Source: Betaproteobacteria bacterium
GTDB taxonomy: Bacteria; Pseudomonadota; Gammaproteobacteria; Burkholderiales; SG8-41
DNA: 20,406 nt
Assembly (NCBI GenBank): GCA_016177355.1
Contig: JACOVL010000072.1
Span: 1-20,406 of the forward strand
Direction: 5' to 3'
Part shown: piece after piece, positions 7,848 through 15,580 of the stretch
How positions within the stretch are numbered: position 1 is the stretch's first letter
Layout of the letters: each line of letters begins with the position of its first letter
The notes under the pieces: generated by a model
Told to the model about the DNA's origin: nothing
The model's database searches: none
The model's input: the letters and a program-made list of their open reading frames with translations, nothing else
Made by a program: the position numbers and the translations under genes

Positions 7848-9343
7848 CCCTTCTTCTTCGCCCGCTTGAGCGCGCGCTCCACCGCCTGGGTGAGCGATTT
7901 CAGCACCTTGATCCGGGCATGATACTTGTTGTTGGCCTCGACCAGCGTCCACGGTGCTATTGAAGTCGAGGTGCGGTCGACCATGTCGCACACCGCCCGC
8001 TCGTACGCGCCCCATTTCTTGCGGTTGCGCCAGTCCTCCTCGGTGATCTTGAAGCGCTTGAACGCGACCTTCTCGCGCAGCTTGAAGCGCTTCAACTGTT
8101 CTTCCTTGCTGGTCGCGAGCCAGAACTTCACCACCACGATGTTGTGCCGCGCCAGCGCCTGCTCGAAATCGTTGATCTCCTTGTACGCGCGCATCCAGTC
8201 CGGTTCCTTGCAGAAACCCTCCACGCGCTCCACCAGCACCCGGCCGTACCACGAGCGGTCGAAGATCGTGAAGCGGCCGCGCCGCGGGATGTGGCGCCAG
8301 AACCGCCACAGGTAAGGTTGCGCGCGCTCCTCCTCGGTGGGCGCCGCGACCGAGATGTTGTGGTAGCCGCGCGCGTCGAGCGCCTGGGTGACGCGCCGGA
8401 TCGCGCCGCCCTTGCCCGCCGCATCGTTGCCCTCGAACACCGCGACCACCGAAATCCGCCTGAAGCGCGGATGGCGCGCGGCGAGGTTGAGCCGTCCCTG
8501 CCATTTTTCGAGTTCCTTCTCGTACTGGTCCTTGGTCATCGGCCGGTCGAGCTCGAGCGAATTGATCACGTCGCGGCGGTCGATCGCCGGCAGCAGCGGC
8601 GGGTTCTTGTCGGGCAGACGCTCGACCGGCTTCTCGTCGAGGCGCTCGCGCATCGCGGCGAGCAGATGCCGTCCGAAGCTGAGCGCGCGGTAGCGGGAGT
8701 CGGCGCCCGGCACCACGATCCACGGCGCCTCGCCGGTCGAAGTCCTGCGCAGGAACGGCTCGCTGACCTTGATGAACTTCCTGTAGAGATCGAAATACTT
8801 CCACTCCAGGTCGGTCACCTTCCAGCGCGTCTTGGGGTCCTTCTCCAGCGCCTTCAGCCGCGCTTTCTGCTGGCTTCGGGAAAGATGGAACCAGTATTTG
8901 AGCAGCAGCACCCCTTCATCGCTCAGCATCTTCTCGAAACGCATGATCTCGGCGATGTGCTGGCTGAACTCAGCCTCGCCGATCACCCCCTGCACGCGCG
9001 CGGTGATGGGATAGGTGTGCCACGCGCCGAAAAAAACGCCGATCTTGCCCTTGGGCGGCAGCGTGCGCCAGAAACGCCACAGCGGAGGGCGCTCGCGCTC
9101 CTCGTCCGAGGGCTCGGGAAAAGCGTGGGTATGGATATGGCGCGGGTCCATCCACTCGTTGAGCAGATTGACCGTTTCCCCTTTTCCCGCCCCCTCGACC
9201 CCGGCGATCAGGATCAGCACCGGGAAGCGGCCGTTTTCCTTGAGGTCGTACTGGGCGTTGAGCAGCGCTTCGCGGAGCTTCGGCCCCTCCTTGCGGTACG
9301 TGGCCTTGTCTATCTTGTGCTCGAGCTCCGCCGATTCGAACAT
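7844..9343 (-). CDS. pap: Polyphosphate:AMP phosphotransferase, tandem-domain PPK2
   Basis: Uses polyphosphate to phosphorylate nucleoside monophosphates, typically AMP to ADP (class II PPK2). 499 residues form two PPK2 domains in tandem. The second has a full Walker A, EGNDAAGKGG (304-313), and the Walker B/lid segment FDRSWYGRVLVERV (361-374), so it is the catalytic half. The first has a P-loop, GVEGAGKGE (48-56), but FFGAWHTYP (104-112) in place of the DRSWYGR signature, so it is probably structural, as known for this class. Residues 490-499 are a lysine/arginine-rich tail. A strong Shine-Dalgarno precedes the ATG. It lies 26 bases after sixA and is probably cotranscribed with it. Confidence 0.95.
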   Translation of the reverse strand: MFESAELEHKIDKATYRKEGPKLREALLNAQYDLKENGRFPVLILIAGVEGAGKGETVNLLNEWMDPRHIHTHAFPEPSDEERERPPLWRFWRTLPPKGKIGVFFGAWHTYPITARVQGVIGEAEFSQHIAEIMRFEKMLSDEGVLLLKYWFHLSRSQQKARLKALEKDPKTRWKVTDLEWKYFDLYRKFIKVSEPFLRRTSTGEAPWIVVPGADSRYRALSFGRHLLAAMRERLDEKPVERLPDKNPPLLPAIDRRDVINSLELDRPMTKDQYEKELEKWQGRLNLAARHPRFRRISVVAVFEGNDAAGKGGAIRRVTQALDARGYHNISVAAPTEEERAQPYLWRFWRHIPRRGRFTIFDRSWYGRVLVERVEGFCKEPDWMRAYKEINDFEQALARHNIVVVKFWLATSKEEQLKRFKLREKVAFKRFKITEEDWRNRKKWGAYERAVCDMVDRTSTSIAPWTLVEANNKYHARIKVLKSLTQAVERALKRAKKKG

Positions 9344-9356
9344 GGTCCTCCTCCCC
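9344..9356 (-). promoter_or_regulatory. Strong Shine-Dalgarno of pap
   Basis: GGGGAGGAGGACC directly precedes the pap ATG on the minus strand. It stands out because most other starts in the window have no recognisable ribosome binding site, and it fixes the pap start. Confidence 0.8.
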
Positions 9357-9369
9357 TTGCCCGTCAGTT

Positions 9370-9813
9370 CTACAGGATATCCGGCGCAATCACCGCCCGC
9401 ACCACAACCTCATTCGGGCTGCGGGCGACGAGCCACCAGACCGCGCCTTTCTTGATGCTCCAGTCGGCCGTCTTGCCGGTCAGCGCCAGGGCTGCCGCCT
9501 GGCCGAGGACCGGCTGGTGTCCGACCACCACGACCGTGCGCTCGCCGCGCGGCCAGCCCGCCGCTTTGAGCACCGCCTGCGCGTTCGCCGAAGTGCCGAC
9601 CTCGCGGATGGCGTCAAACTTCTTGGTCAATGCTCCGGCAGTGTCTCGCGCGCGGCGAGCCGGGCTCGCCAGCACCACCGCGTCCTTGGGTAGATTCTCC
9701 TTGAGCCACGCCGCCATGCGTTCCGCTTGTTTCTCACCCTTGGTGGTGAGCTTGCGGTCCTCGTCGGGAACGCCGCTTTCGGCATCGGCGTGGCGCCACA
9801 GTATGAGATCCAT
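9370..9813 (-). CDS. sixA: SixA-type phosphohistidine phosphatase
   Basis: A histidine-phosphatase-superfamily protein of 147 residues (E. coli SixA is 161). In E. coli, SixA removes phosphate from histidines of phosphotransfer proteins. The nucleophile is H8 in WRHADAES, the RHG motif with alanine replacing glycine. SPARRARDTA (50-59) gives the second-motif arginines, and VVGHQPVLG (96-104) gives His99, the second catalytic histidine. It starts with ATG at 9813, preceded by the good Shine-Dalgarno AGGGGAG (9819-9825). It is followed by pap after 26 bases. CYTH-CHAD and ppk1 lie upstream, suggesting a role linked to polyphosphate. The in vivo substrate here is unknown. Confidence 0.9.
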   Translation of the reverse strand: MDLILWRHADAESGVPDEDRKLTTKGEKQAERMAAWLKENLPKDAVVLASPARRARDTAGALTKKFDAIREVGTSANAQAVLKAAGWPRGERTVVVVGHQPVLGQAAALALTGKTADWSIKKGAVWWLVARSPNEVVVRAVIAPDIL

Positions 9814-9845
9814 TCGGACTCCCCTGATGGTATAGGGCTATTCGC

Positions 9846-9874
9846 AATATGCCCGTTGCCGCCTTATGAATCAA
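9846..9874 (-). promoter_or_regulatory. Candidate proximal sixA-pap promoter
   Basis: On the minus strand TTGATT (-35, plus coordinates 9869-9874), a 17-base spacer and CATATT (-10, 9846-9851). Predicted start near 9839, giving a leader of about 26 bases that contains the sixA Shine-Dalgarno. Confidence 0.45.
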
Positions 9875-9918
9875 GTAGTTACGTGGCGCCTTCCGTATTC
9901 TTGATAACATCTCCGGGC

Positions 9919-9924
9919 ATTTTG
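9919..9924 (-). promoter_or_regulatory. Candidate -10 of an FNR-type class II promoter
   Basis: CAAAAT on the minus strand. If transcription starts near 9913, the dyad at 9948-9961 is centred at about -41.5, the position typical of class II CRP/FNR activation, where the activator replaces the -35 element. Confidence 0.35.
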
Positions 9925-9947
9925 CGCCACCCGGACCGAAGCCCTAT

Positions 9948-9961
9948 CTGACCTACATCAA
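9948..9961 (-). promoter_or_regulatory. Candidate CRP/FNR-family operator upstream of sixA-pap
   Basis: The minus strand reads TTGATGTAGGTCAG: the TGA-N6-TCA core of the superfamily, and eight of ten defined positions of the FNR/ANR consensus TTGAT-N4-ATCAA. It lies near the far end of the 161-base gap between the CYTH-CHAD stop and the sixA ATG. Which regulator binds, if any, cannot be told from the sequence. Confidence 0.4.
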
Positions 9962-9974
9962 ACAATCTACGCGT

Positions 9975-11543
9975 TTATTGCCAGAAGCGCCCGGCGGCGC
10001 GGAATGATCTCCAGGCGCTTTTCAGCTCGCGTTTCAGGGTTTCAGCGCGGCCCCGGCTCCAGCCAAGGAGGATGCCCTTGGCCTCGGCCACATCAACGCC
10101 CCCCGCCCCATCGAAGCCGTGAGCCGTGAGGTCCGTCACCGTCGCGGCGTCGTTGATCGCCCCCAGTATTTCCTGAAGGTCGGAAAGCCGGCGGAGAGCT
10201 ACGCGCACCAGCCCGCCCTCGTAGATGCCGGCGAAAAAGTCCGTCGCATAGCGGAACTTTTTGACCGCGATGCGCAGGCGATGCAGTTCGCGACTCGACA
10301 GCTGGTCAAACTTGCGGCCCCGCTTGCGAACCCGGTTGTAACGCTGCTCCAGCACTTTTGAGGCGAACGCGCCAATCGGCTCGCCGAGAGCCGCGCGCTG
10401 GTCGGGCTCAAGCTCGATGTGCCCGCTCCAGGACTCGAGCCACCCGGCGAGCGAGAGCATCAGCCGCTGGTAGCGTGCGGAACGCACGGCGCGGCGTGCT
10501 TTTGCCCCCGCCTTGCGCCGCAGTTCGCCGTAGCGCCCGCTGAAGGCCTTCAACTCGCCGTGCGAGCCAAATTCCTTCTCGATCGGGGGCAGCGTCTCGG
10601 TCAGGAACACATCCCAGTCGCGCGCGGGCCCGAGGCTGGATGCGAGCCATTTGAGCTCCGTCACCATGGGCGCGACCGCCACCCCGGGCATGAAGGGCTC
10701 GAATACACTGAAGGCGGAGCGCAGGCGCCGTAGTGCGACCCGCATCTGGTGCAGGTACTCGAGATCGCCGCCCGCCAGCATGCCGTGCGCGTTCGCCTGC
10801 AAGTGCGCGAGGCCGGCCTGCATGACCGCCTTGAATGCCTCTCCCGCCGAAAACGCCGGCGACAGCGAGGCGGGGCGCGCCTTGACCGGCTTGGGACCCT
10901 TGCCGCGACAGAGTGCGTAGCCGCGCTCCGCCTTGGAGCGGTTTTCAACGGAGAGCGGCAAGTCCCTCACGAGCTTCAGCGCAAATTCGTAGAGATGCCG
11001 GGGGGGCCCGCTTTTCAGCTCGAGCTCCAGCTCGACGACGCGCTCGGCGCGCGAACCGCTCCTGATCAAGCCTCGATCGATGCTGGCCTCCACGCGCGCC
11101 CCTGAATCCATTTCAAGGAGGCGGCTGCTGCGGATGAAATCGGCGACGAATACGGGCTTCAGCCGCGCGCGCAGTCGCTCCGAGGAGAACAAACCGGCAA
11201 GCTCGTCATGAACGATCCGGGACAAATCCAGCGCGGGCCCGGCCACCTCCACTTCGTCCTCGACGCGCCGGTGCAGCCCGGCGAGCGCCGTGCCACCGCC
11301 CTTCACGGCCTGGAACCAGCGTTCGCCATCACGCCGCAGCCGCAACGCGATGCCTTGCCGCCACAGCTCGAGCTTCGGGGTGTCGAAGTAAACGCTATGC
11401 AACCGGCGCTTGGAAGCGCCCGCAGCCCCCTTGAGCAGGCGATGCGCCGAGAGGCGTCGCACCGACCCGGAGGGAACCCGCAGCTTGAGCTCGAGCTCGA
11501 TCGGAGGGGATTCGGGGGTCATTGCGGTTCCGCAAACCGGCAT
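9975..11543 (-). CDS. CYTH-CHAD protein: predicted triphosphatase with polyphosphate-binding domain
   Basis: Up to 522 residues in two domains. The N-terminal CYTH domain (about 14-220) has the triphosphate tunnel signature ExExK in PPIELELKLRV (E16, E18, K20) and many basic and acidic barrel residues; relatives such as E. coli YgiF hydrolyse inorganic triphosphate. The C-terminal CHAD domain (about 235-520) is helical and has the conserved-histidine repeats YLHQMRVALRRLRSAF and ELHRLRIAVKKFRYATDF; CHAD proteins are known to bind polyphosphate granules. It follows ppk1 after 31 bases on the same strand. The start is uncertain: ATG 11543 is the longest, while ATG 11522 places ExExK nearer the N-terminus as in relatives. 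Neither has a Shine-Dalgarno. Confidence 0.9.
   Translation of the reverse strand: MPVCGTAMTPESPPIELELKLRVPSGSVRRLSAHRLLKGAAGASKRRLHSVYFDTPKLELWRQGIALRLRRDGERWFQAVKGGGTALAGLHRRVEDEVEVAGPALDLSRIVHDELAGLFSSERLRARLKPVFVADFIRSSRLLEMDSGARVEASIDRGLIRSGSRAERVVELELELKSGPPRHLYEFALKLVRDLPLSVENRSKAERGYALCRGKGPKPVKARPASLSPAFSAGEAFKAVMQAGLAHLQANAHGMLAGGDLEYLHQMRVALRRLRSAFSVFEPFMPGVAVAPMVTELKWLASSLGPARDWDVFLTETLPPIEKEFGSHGELKAFSGRYGELRRKAGAKARRAVRSARYQRLMLSLAGWLESWSGHIELEPDQRAALGEPIGAFASKVLEQRYNRVRKRGRKFDQLSSRELHRLRIAVKKFRYATDFFAGIYEGGLVRVALRRLSDLQEILGAINDAATVTDLTAHGFDGAGGVDVAEAKGILLGWSRGRAETLKRELKSAWRSFRAAGRFWQ
11522..11535. other. Palindrome TTGCGG-TT-CCGCAA at the CYTH-CHAD start
   Basis: Six-base perfect arms around a two-base centre, directly next to the second possible ATG (11522) of the CYTH-CHAD gene and between it and ppk1. 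ATTGCGG recurs exactly 21 bases away (11521 and 11542). This could be chance in GC-rich DNA. Confidence 0.3.
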
Positions 11544-11574
11544 TGCGGAGCGGAAGTGGGTGTAGCGCAGCGCG

Positions 11575-13653
11575 CTAGACCGGCTGCGGGGCGCGGGCCA
11601 GCGCCTCGAGCAGCACTTCCTGCGCCGCCTGCGGCTTGCCGCGGCGGGAGCGGAGGCTGTAGCGCCCGTCCTTGTCCATCTCCCAGGCCTGGCAGTTGTC
11701 CTCGAGGTACGGTTTCAGCCCCTCGTTGATGACGCGCTTCTTCAACTTCGGGTCGAGCACCGGGACGCAAATTTCCACGCGCCGGAAGAAGTTGCGGTCC
11801 ATCCAGTCCGCGCTGGAGAGATAGACGTCCTCCGCGCCGTCGTTGTGGAAGTAGAACACGCGAGTGTGCTCCAGGAAGCGGCCGACGATGGAGCGCACCC
11901 GGATGTTCTCGGAAACGCCCGGAATGCCGGGCTTCAACGCGCACACGCCGCGCACGAGGAGCTCGATTTCCACGCCCGCTTTGGAAGCCTCGTAGAGCGT
12001 GGCGATGATCTCCGGCTCGAGCAGCGCGTTCATCTTGGCGATGATCCGGCCTTTCTTGCCGTTCTGGGCGTTCTGCACTTCGTTCTGGACCGCCCGCAGG
12101 ATCTGCTTGTGCAGCGTGAACGGCGATTCCCATAAATGCTTCAACTTGGTCGCGCGCCCGAGCCCTGTCAGCTGGATGAAGATGTCGTTGACGTCGACCC
12201 CGAGCTCCTCGTTGGCGGTGAACAGGCCGAAATCGGTGTAGATCTTGGTGGTGCGGGGATGATAGTTGCCGGTCGAAAGGTGCACGTAGCGCCTGAGACG
12301 CTCTTCCTCGCGGCGCACCACCATCAGCATCTTGCAGTGGGTCTTGATGCCGACCACGCCGTAGACCACGTGCGCGCCGGCCTCTTCCAGCCGCTGCGCC
12401 CAGTTGATGTTGGCCTCCTCGTCAAAGCGCGCCAGGAGCTCCAGTACCACCGTCACCTCCTTGCCGCTCCTCGCCGCACCGAGCAGAATCTCCATCAGTT
12501 CCGATTCCGCGCCGGTGCGGTAGACCGTCATCTTGATTGCGACCACCGCCGGATCGCGCGCCGCCTGCTCCAGGAACGCGATCACCGGCTGGAACGACTG
12601 GAACGGATGGTGCAGCAGGATGTCACCTTCCCGGATGGCGCCGAACATGTCACCCGGCCGCTCGAACTGCGCCGGTAACCCCGGACGATAAAGCGGGAAC
12701 TTGAGGGCCGACCGCTCCACCAGGTCCGGCACGTTGATGAGCCGCGCCAGGTTGACCGGCCCGTCCACGCGATAAAAGTCGTCCTGACCCAGATTGAACT
12801 GCGCGAGCAGGAAATCGGTGATTTGCTGCGAACAGTTCTCGGCGACTTCGAGCCGTACCTCGTCGCCAAACTGGCGATGCGGCAGTTCCCCGCGTAATGC
12901 GGCGCGCAGGTCTTTCACCTCTTCTTCGTCCACGAACAGCTCGCTGTTGCGCGTGACGCGGAACTGGTAGCAGTTCATTACTTTCATGCCGGGGAACAGT
13001 TCCGCCACGTACACGTCCAGGATCGAGGACAGGAACACGAAATCGTATTCGGCCTTGGAAATCTCCCTGGGCAGCCGGATCACCCGCGGCAGCACGCGCG
13101 GCGCCTGCACGATGGCGATCCCCGAATTCCGGCCGAATGCGTCCTTGCCCTCCAGTTCGAGCGCGAAGTTCAGGCTCTTGTTGAGCACCCGCGGGAAAGG
13201 GTGCGCCGGATCGAGCCCGATCGGTGTCAGCACCGGCATCACCTCGCGGGAAAAATAAGCCTTGACCCATTCCGTTTGCGCCGGGGTGAAATCGGGGCGA
13301 CGGAGGAACCGGATGCCTTCGTTCACGAGGCCGGGCAGGATTTCCTGGTTGAGCAGCTGATACTGCGTGGCCACCAGCTCGTGCACCTCCTTGGCCACCT
13401 GGTTGAACGCCAGCCGGGCGTCCGTCCGGTCGGGGCCGATGACGGGCGAGCCGGCCTCGATCTCGGCCTTGAGCCCCGAGACCCGGATCTCGAAGAACTC
13501 GTCGAGGTTGCTCGAGACGATGCACAGGAAGCGCAGGCGCTCGAGCAGCGGCGCCGCGCGGCTCTCCGCCTGCGCCAGCACGCGCCGGTGGAACGCAAGC
13601 TGGCCGAGCTCGCGGTTGAGGTACAACTCCGGGATGTCGCGTGGCTTGTTCAT
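11575..13653 (-). CDS. ppk: Polyphosphate kinase 1
   Basis: Membrane-associated enzyme that polymerises the gamma-phosphate of ATP into polyphosphate, reversibly. 692 residues (E. coli Ppk is 688). The N-terminus LYLNRELGQLAFHRRVL and SSNLDEFFEIRVSGLK (47-62) are typical. The two catalytic histidines are H439 in GIKTHCKM, which carries the phosphoenzyme phosphate, and H596 in FLEHTRVFYFH. HLSTGNYHPRT (458-468) and the C-terminal ADWMDRNFFRRVE (615-627) are also conserved. The ATG at 13653 has no obvious Shine-Dalgarno. Upstream lies an 84-base gap to yggX, in which I see no clear promoter. Downstream is CYTH-CHAD at 31 bases, probably in one transcript. Confidence 0.97.
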   Translation of the reverse strand: MNKPRDIPELYLNRELGQLAFHRRVLAQAESRAAPLLERLRFLCIVSSNLDEFFEIRVSGLKAEIEAGSPVIGPDRTDARLAFNQVAKEVHELVATQYQLLNQEILPGLVNEGIRFLRRPDFTPAQTEWVKAYFSREVMPVLTPIGLDPAHPFPRVLNKSLNFALELEGKDAFGRNSGIAIVQAPRVLPRVIRLPREISKAEYDFVFLSSILDVYVAELFPGMKVMNCYQFRVTRNSELFVDEEEVKDLRAALRGELPHRQFGDEVRLEVAENCSQQITDFLLAQFNLGQDDFYRVDGPVNLARLINVPDLVERSALKFPLYRPGLPAQFERPGDMFGAIREGDILLHHPFQSFQPVIAFLEQAARDPAVVAIKMTVYRTGAESELMEILLGAARSGKEVTVVLELLARFDEEANINWAQRLEEAGAHVVYGVVGIKTHCKMLMVVRREEERLRRYVHLSTGNYHPRTTKIYTDFGLFTANEELGVDVNDIFIQLTGLGRATKLKHLWESPFTLHKQILRAVQNEVQNAQNGKKGRIIAKMNALLEPEIIATLYEASKAGVEIELLVRGVCALKPGIPGVSENIRVRSIVGRFLEHTRVFYFHNDGAEDVYLSSADWMDRNFFRRVEICVPVLDPKLKKRVINEGLKPYLEDNCQAWEMDKDGRYSLRSRRGKPQAAQEVLLEALARAPQPV

Positions 13654-13737
13654 CGCGTCGGGCTGGCGCGGAAGACCCGCGCCGCACTCGGCGCGGACGT
13701 CAGGCTGCCGTTCTGTCGGTCGTGGGGTGCGTGACGA

Positions 13738-14013
13738 TTACTTCCCGGGAGGGGGAACGTAGCCCGTGGCGACGTCCGCCCCGCCGCCGAAAAAATGCCG
13801 CTCCATCTGCTGCGCGAGGTAGTCGCGCGCTTTCCTGTCGGCGAGGTTGAGACGGTTTTCATTGACCAGCATCTTCTGGTGCTCCAGCCACTGCTTCCAC
13901 GCTTCCTTCGACACCTGCTCGAAGATACGCTTGCCCAGCTCGCCGGGATAGGGCGGAAAATCAAGGCCTTCCGCCTCGCGGCCGAGCTTGACGCAGCGCA
14001 CCGTCCTGGGCAT
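13738..14013 (-). CDS. yggX: Iron-trafficking / oxidative damage protection protein YggX
   Basis: Small cytoplasmic protein of 91 residues, the same length as E. coli YggX, which protects iron-sulfur clusters and may buffer labile iron. The sequence MPRTVRCVKLGREAEGLDF, then PYPGELGKRIFEQVSKEAW, QKMLVNENRLNL and the closing GYVPPPGK follow the family throughout, including the single N-terminal cysteine (C7). An upstream in-frame ATG at 14040 would add nine residues without family support. It lies between argA and ppk on the same strand. A TATACT hexamer at 14074-14079 may be its -10 element. Confidence 0.93.
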   Translation of the reverse strand: MPRTVRCVKLGREAEGLDFPPYPGELGKRIFEQVSKEAWKQWLEHQKMLVNENRLNLADRKARDYLAQQMERHFFGGGADVATGYVPPPGK

Positions 14014-14073
14014 GGCTGGGGGGTCAGGATAAAACAGCAATATTTCGGGAATGTTACGGCCTGGCTCCGTTCA

Positions 14074-14079
14074 AGTATA
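14074..14079 (-). promoter_or_regulatory. Possible -10 hexamer upstream of yggX
   Basis: TATACT on the minus strand in the argA-yggX gap, about 60 bases before the yggX ATG. The -35 region falls at the end of argA and is weak (TGTCTC at 17-base spacing). Confidence 0.25.
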
Positions 14080-14105
14080 CCGCTCTGCGCCGGCACGAGA
14101 CAGAC

Positions 14106-15530
14106 TCAGACGCGCTTGAGCAGCACCACGGATCGTCGTTGGTAATTGTAGAGCGCGCGTTTACGCCGCGGCAGCGCGGTGATGCCGGCCTCCGCGAAGC
14201 CGCGCTCGACGAACCAGTGCTCGGCCCGGGTGGTGAGCACGAACAGGCGCTTGAGCTTCATCCGGTGCGCGCGCCGCTCGATCTCGGTGAGCAGGCGCTC
14301 GCCCGCCCCCTGGTTGCGGAAGTCCGGATGCACGGTGAGGCAGGCGAGCTCGCCGGCAGCCTCGTCCGCGAACGGATAGAGCGCGGCGCAGGCGACGATG
14401 ATGCGGTCGTGCTCGAGCACGATGAAGCGCCCGATCTCGCGCTCGAGCAGGCTGCGGTTGCGCTTGACCAGCGTGCCGTCGGCCTCCAGCGGCTCGATCA
14501 ACTGCAGGATGCCGCCGATATCTTCCAGCCGCGCCAGCCGCAGGGTCTCGATCGGGTCCGGCGTCAGCATCGTGCCCACGCCCTTGCGGGTGAAGAGCTC
14601 GAGCAGCAATCCGTCATCGATGTGCCCGGAGATCAGATGCGCGCGCTTCACGCCCTGCTGGCAGGCCTGCACCGCTCTCGGCAGATAGAACCGCACGTCG
14701 GTGTCGGGCTGTCCGGCGCGCGCGATCAGCGCCAGCGCCTGGTTGACCGTGAGCTCGCGCAGCAACTCGCCGCGCCGGCCCGTGACGCCCGTCGTATCCA
14801 TCATGAAGATGAGCTTCTCGGCCTTGAGGGCGGCCGCGGTCGATGCGGCGACGTCCTCGAGCGCGAGATTGAAGACTTCGCCGGTGGGCGAATAGCCGAG
14901 CGGCGAGAGCAGCACCAGCTCGTTGTCGTCGAGCCGCCGCTGGACGGCGTAGGCATCCACCTTGCGCACTTCACCGGTGTGCATGAAATCCACTCCATTC
15001 ATCACGCCGATCGGCTTGGCGGTGACGAAGTTACCGCTCGCCACCCGGATGTCGGCACCCGCCATCGGTGAATTAGGCAGACCCATCGACAGCAGTGCCT
15101 CGATCTCCACCCGCAGCCGGCCGCTCGCCTCCTTCGCGGCGAGCAATGCCGTGTCGTCGGTCACGCGCAAGCCATTGTGAAAACGGCTGCGGCGGCGGCG
15201 CTCTTTCAGCCTGGCTTCGATCTGCGGACGCGCTCCGTGCACCAGCACCAGCTTCACGCCGAGCGCGGCGAGCAGATTCAGGTCGCAAGTGAGATCGAAG
15301 AAGCGGCCGTCGGCGACGACCTCCCCGCCAAACGCGATGACGAAGGTCTTGCCGCGGAAGGCGTGGATATAGGGCGCGACCGACTGGAACCAGTCGATGA
15401 AACGATCCTGACTCGATAGCCGTTGCCGCCGCGGCACCGCCTCGGTCCCGGCGCTCGACGACGGTGCGGAATTGTCAGCTGCTGCGGAAATCTGCCACCT
15501 CCCTAGGGTAAACCGGAGCGCCGCTCCCAC
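14106..15530 (-). CDS. argA: N-acetylglutamate synthase (amino-acid N-acetyltransferase)
   Basis: First step of arginine synthesis: acetyl-CoA plus glutamate to N-acetylglutamate. Up to 474 residues. The N-terminal kinase-like domain begins FIDWFQSVAPYIHAFRGKTFVIAFGGEVV, followed by LVLVHGARPQIEARL, and binds arginine for feedback. The C-terminal GNAT domain has ACLTVHPDFRNQGAGERLL for acetyl-CoA binding, then LFVLTTRAEHWFVERGF and LYNYQRRSVVL. The start is uncertain. GTG at 15530 is the longest and has no Shine-Dalgarno. ATT at 15491 is in frame and follows a near-perfect one, AGGGAGGT; it leaves 31 residues before FIDW. GTG at 15437 is a third choice. It is upstream of yggX. Confidence 0.93.
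   Translation of the reverse strand: MGAALRFTLGRWQISAAADNSAPSSSAGTEAVPRRQRLSSQDRFIDWFQSVAPYIHAFRGKTFVIAFGGEVVADGRFFDLTCDLNLLAALGVKLVLVHGARPQIEARLKERRRRSRFHNGLRVTDDTALLAAKEASGRLRVEIEALLSMGLPNSPMAGADIRVASGNFVTAKPIGVMNGVDFMHTGEVRKVDAYAVQRRLDDNELVLLSPLGYSPTGEVFNLALEDVAASTAAALKAEKLIFMMDTTGVTGRRGELLRELTVNQALALIARAGQPDTDVRFYLPRAVQACQQGVKRAHLISGHIDDGLLLELFTRKGVGTMLTPDPIETLRLARLEDIGGILQLIEPLEADGTLVKRNRSLLEREIGRFIVLEHDRIIVACAALYPFADEAAGELACLTVHPDFRNQGAGERLLTEIERRAHRMKLKRLFVLTTRAEHWFVERGFAEAGITALPRRKRALYNYQRRSVVLLKRV
15497..15504 (-). promoter_or_regulatory. Near-perfect Shine-Dalgarno inside the argA 5' region
   Basis: AGGGAGGT on the minus strand, five bases (GGCAG) before an in-frame ATT at 15489-15491. 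No ATG, GTG or TTG lies at a suitable in-frame distance. It suggests that argA starts at ATT, a rare codon known from infC. The spacing and match are seen directly; use as a start is inference. Confidence 0.45.
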
Positions 15531-15545
15531 AGCGCTGCGGGGGGT

Positions 15546-15551
15546 ATTTTA
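15546..15551 (-). promoter_or_regulatory. Candidate -10 hexamer of argA
   Basis: TAAAAT on the minus strand in the AT-rich 50-base gap between rsmE and argA. A start near 15539 would place the Shine-Dalgarno at 15497-15504 about 35 bases into the transcript. The -35 is weak (ATGATA at 17 bases). Confidence 0.35.
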
Positions 15552-15580
15552 CTGCAATTTCAATCACATATCATCGAGAC

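Noticed and set aside
6339..8804. Minus-strand open frame of 821 codons opposite ppx and across pap
   Set aside because: A shadow frame of ppx (antisense) and pap (shifted frame); composition is Arg/Ala/Gly-rich with no family motif.
8144..9835. Plus-strand open frame of 563 codons opposite pap and sixA
   Set aside because: An antisense shadow of two genes with complete motif sets; no domain of its own.
9919..9944. Hairpin TCCGGG...CCCGGA in the CYTH-CHAD/sixA gap as a terminator
   Set aside because: Six-base stem with a 12-base loop and no T-run after it on either strand; not a convincing rho-independent terminator.
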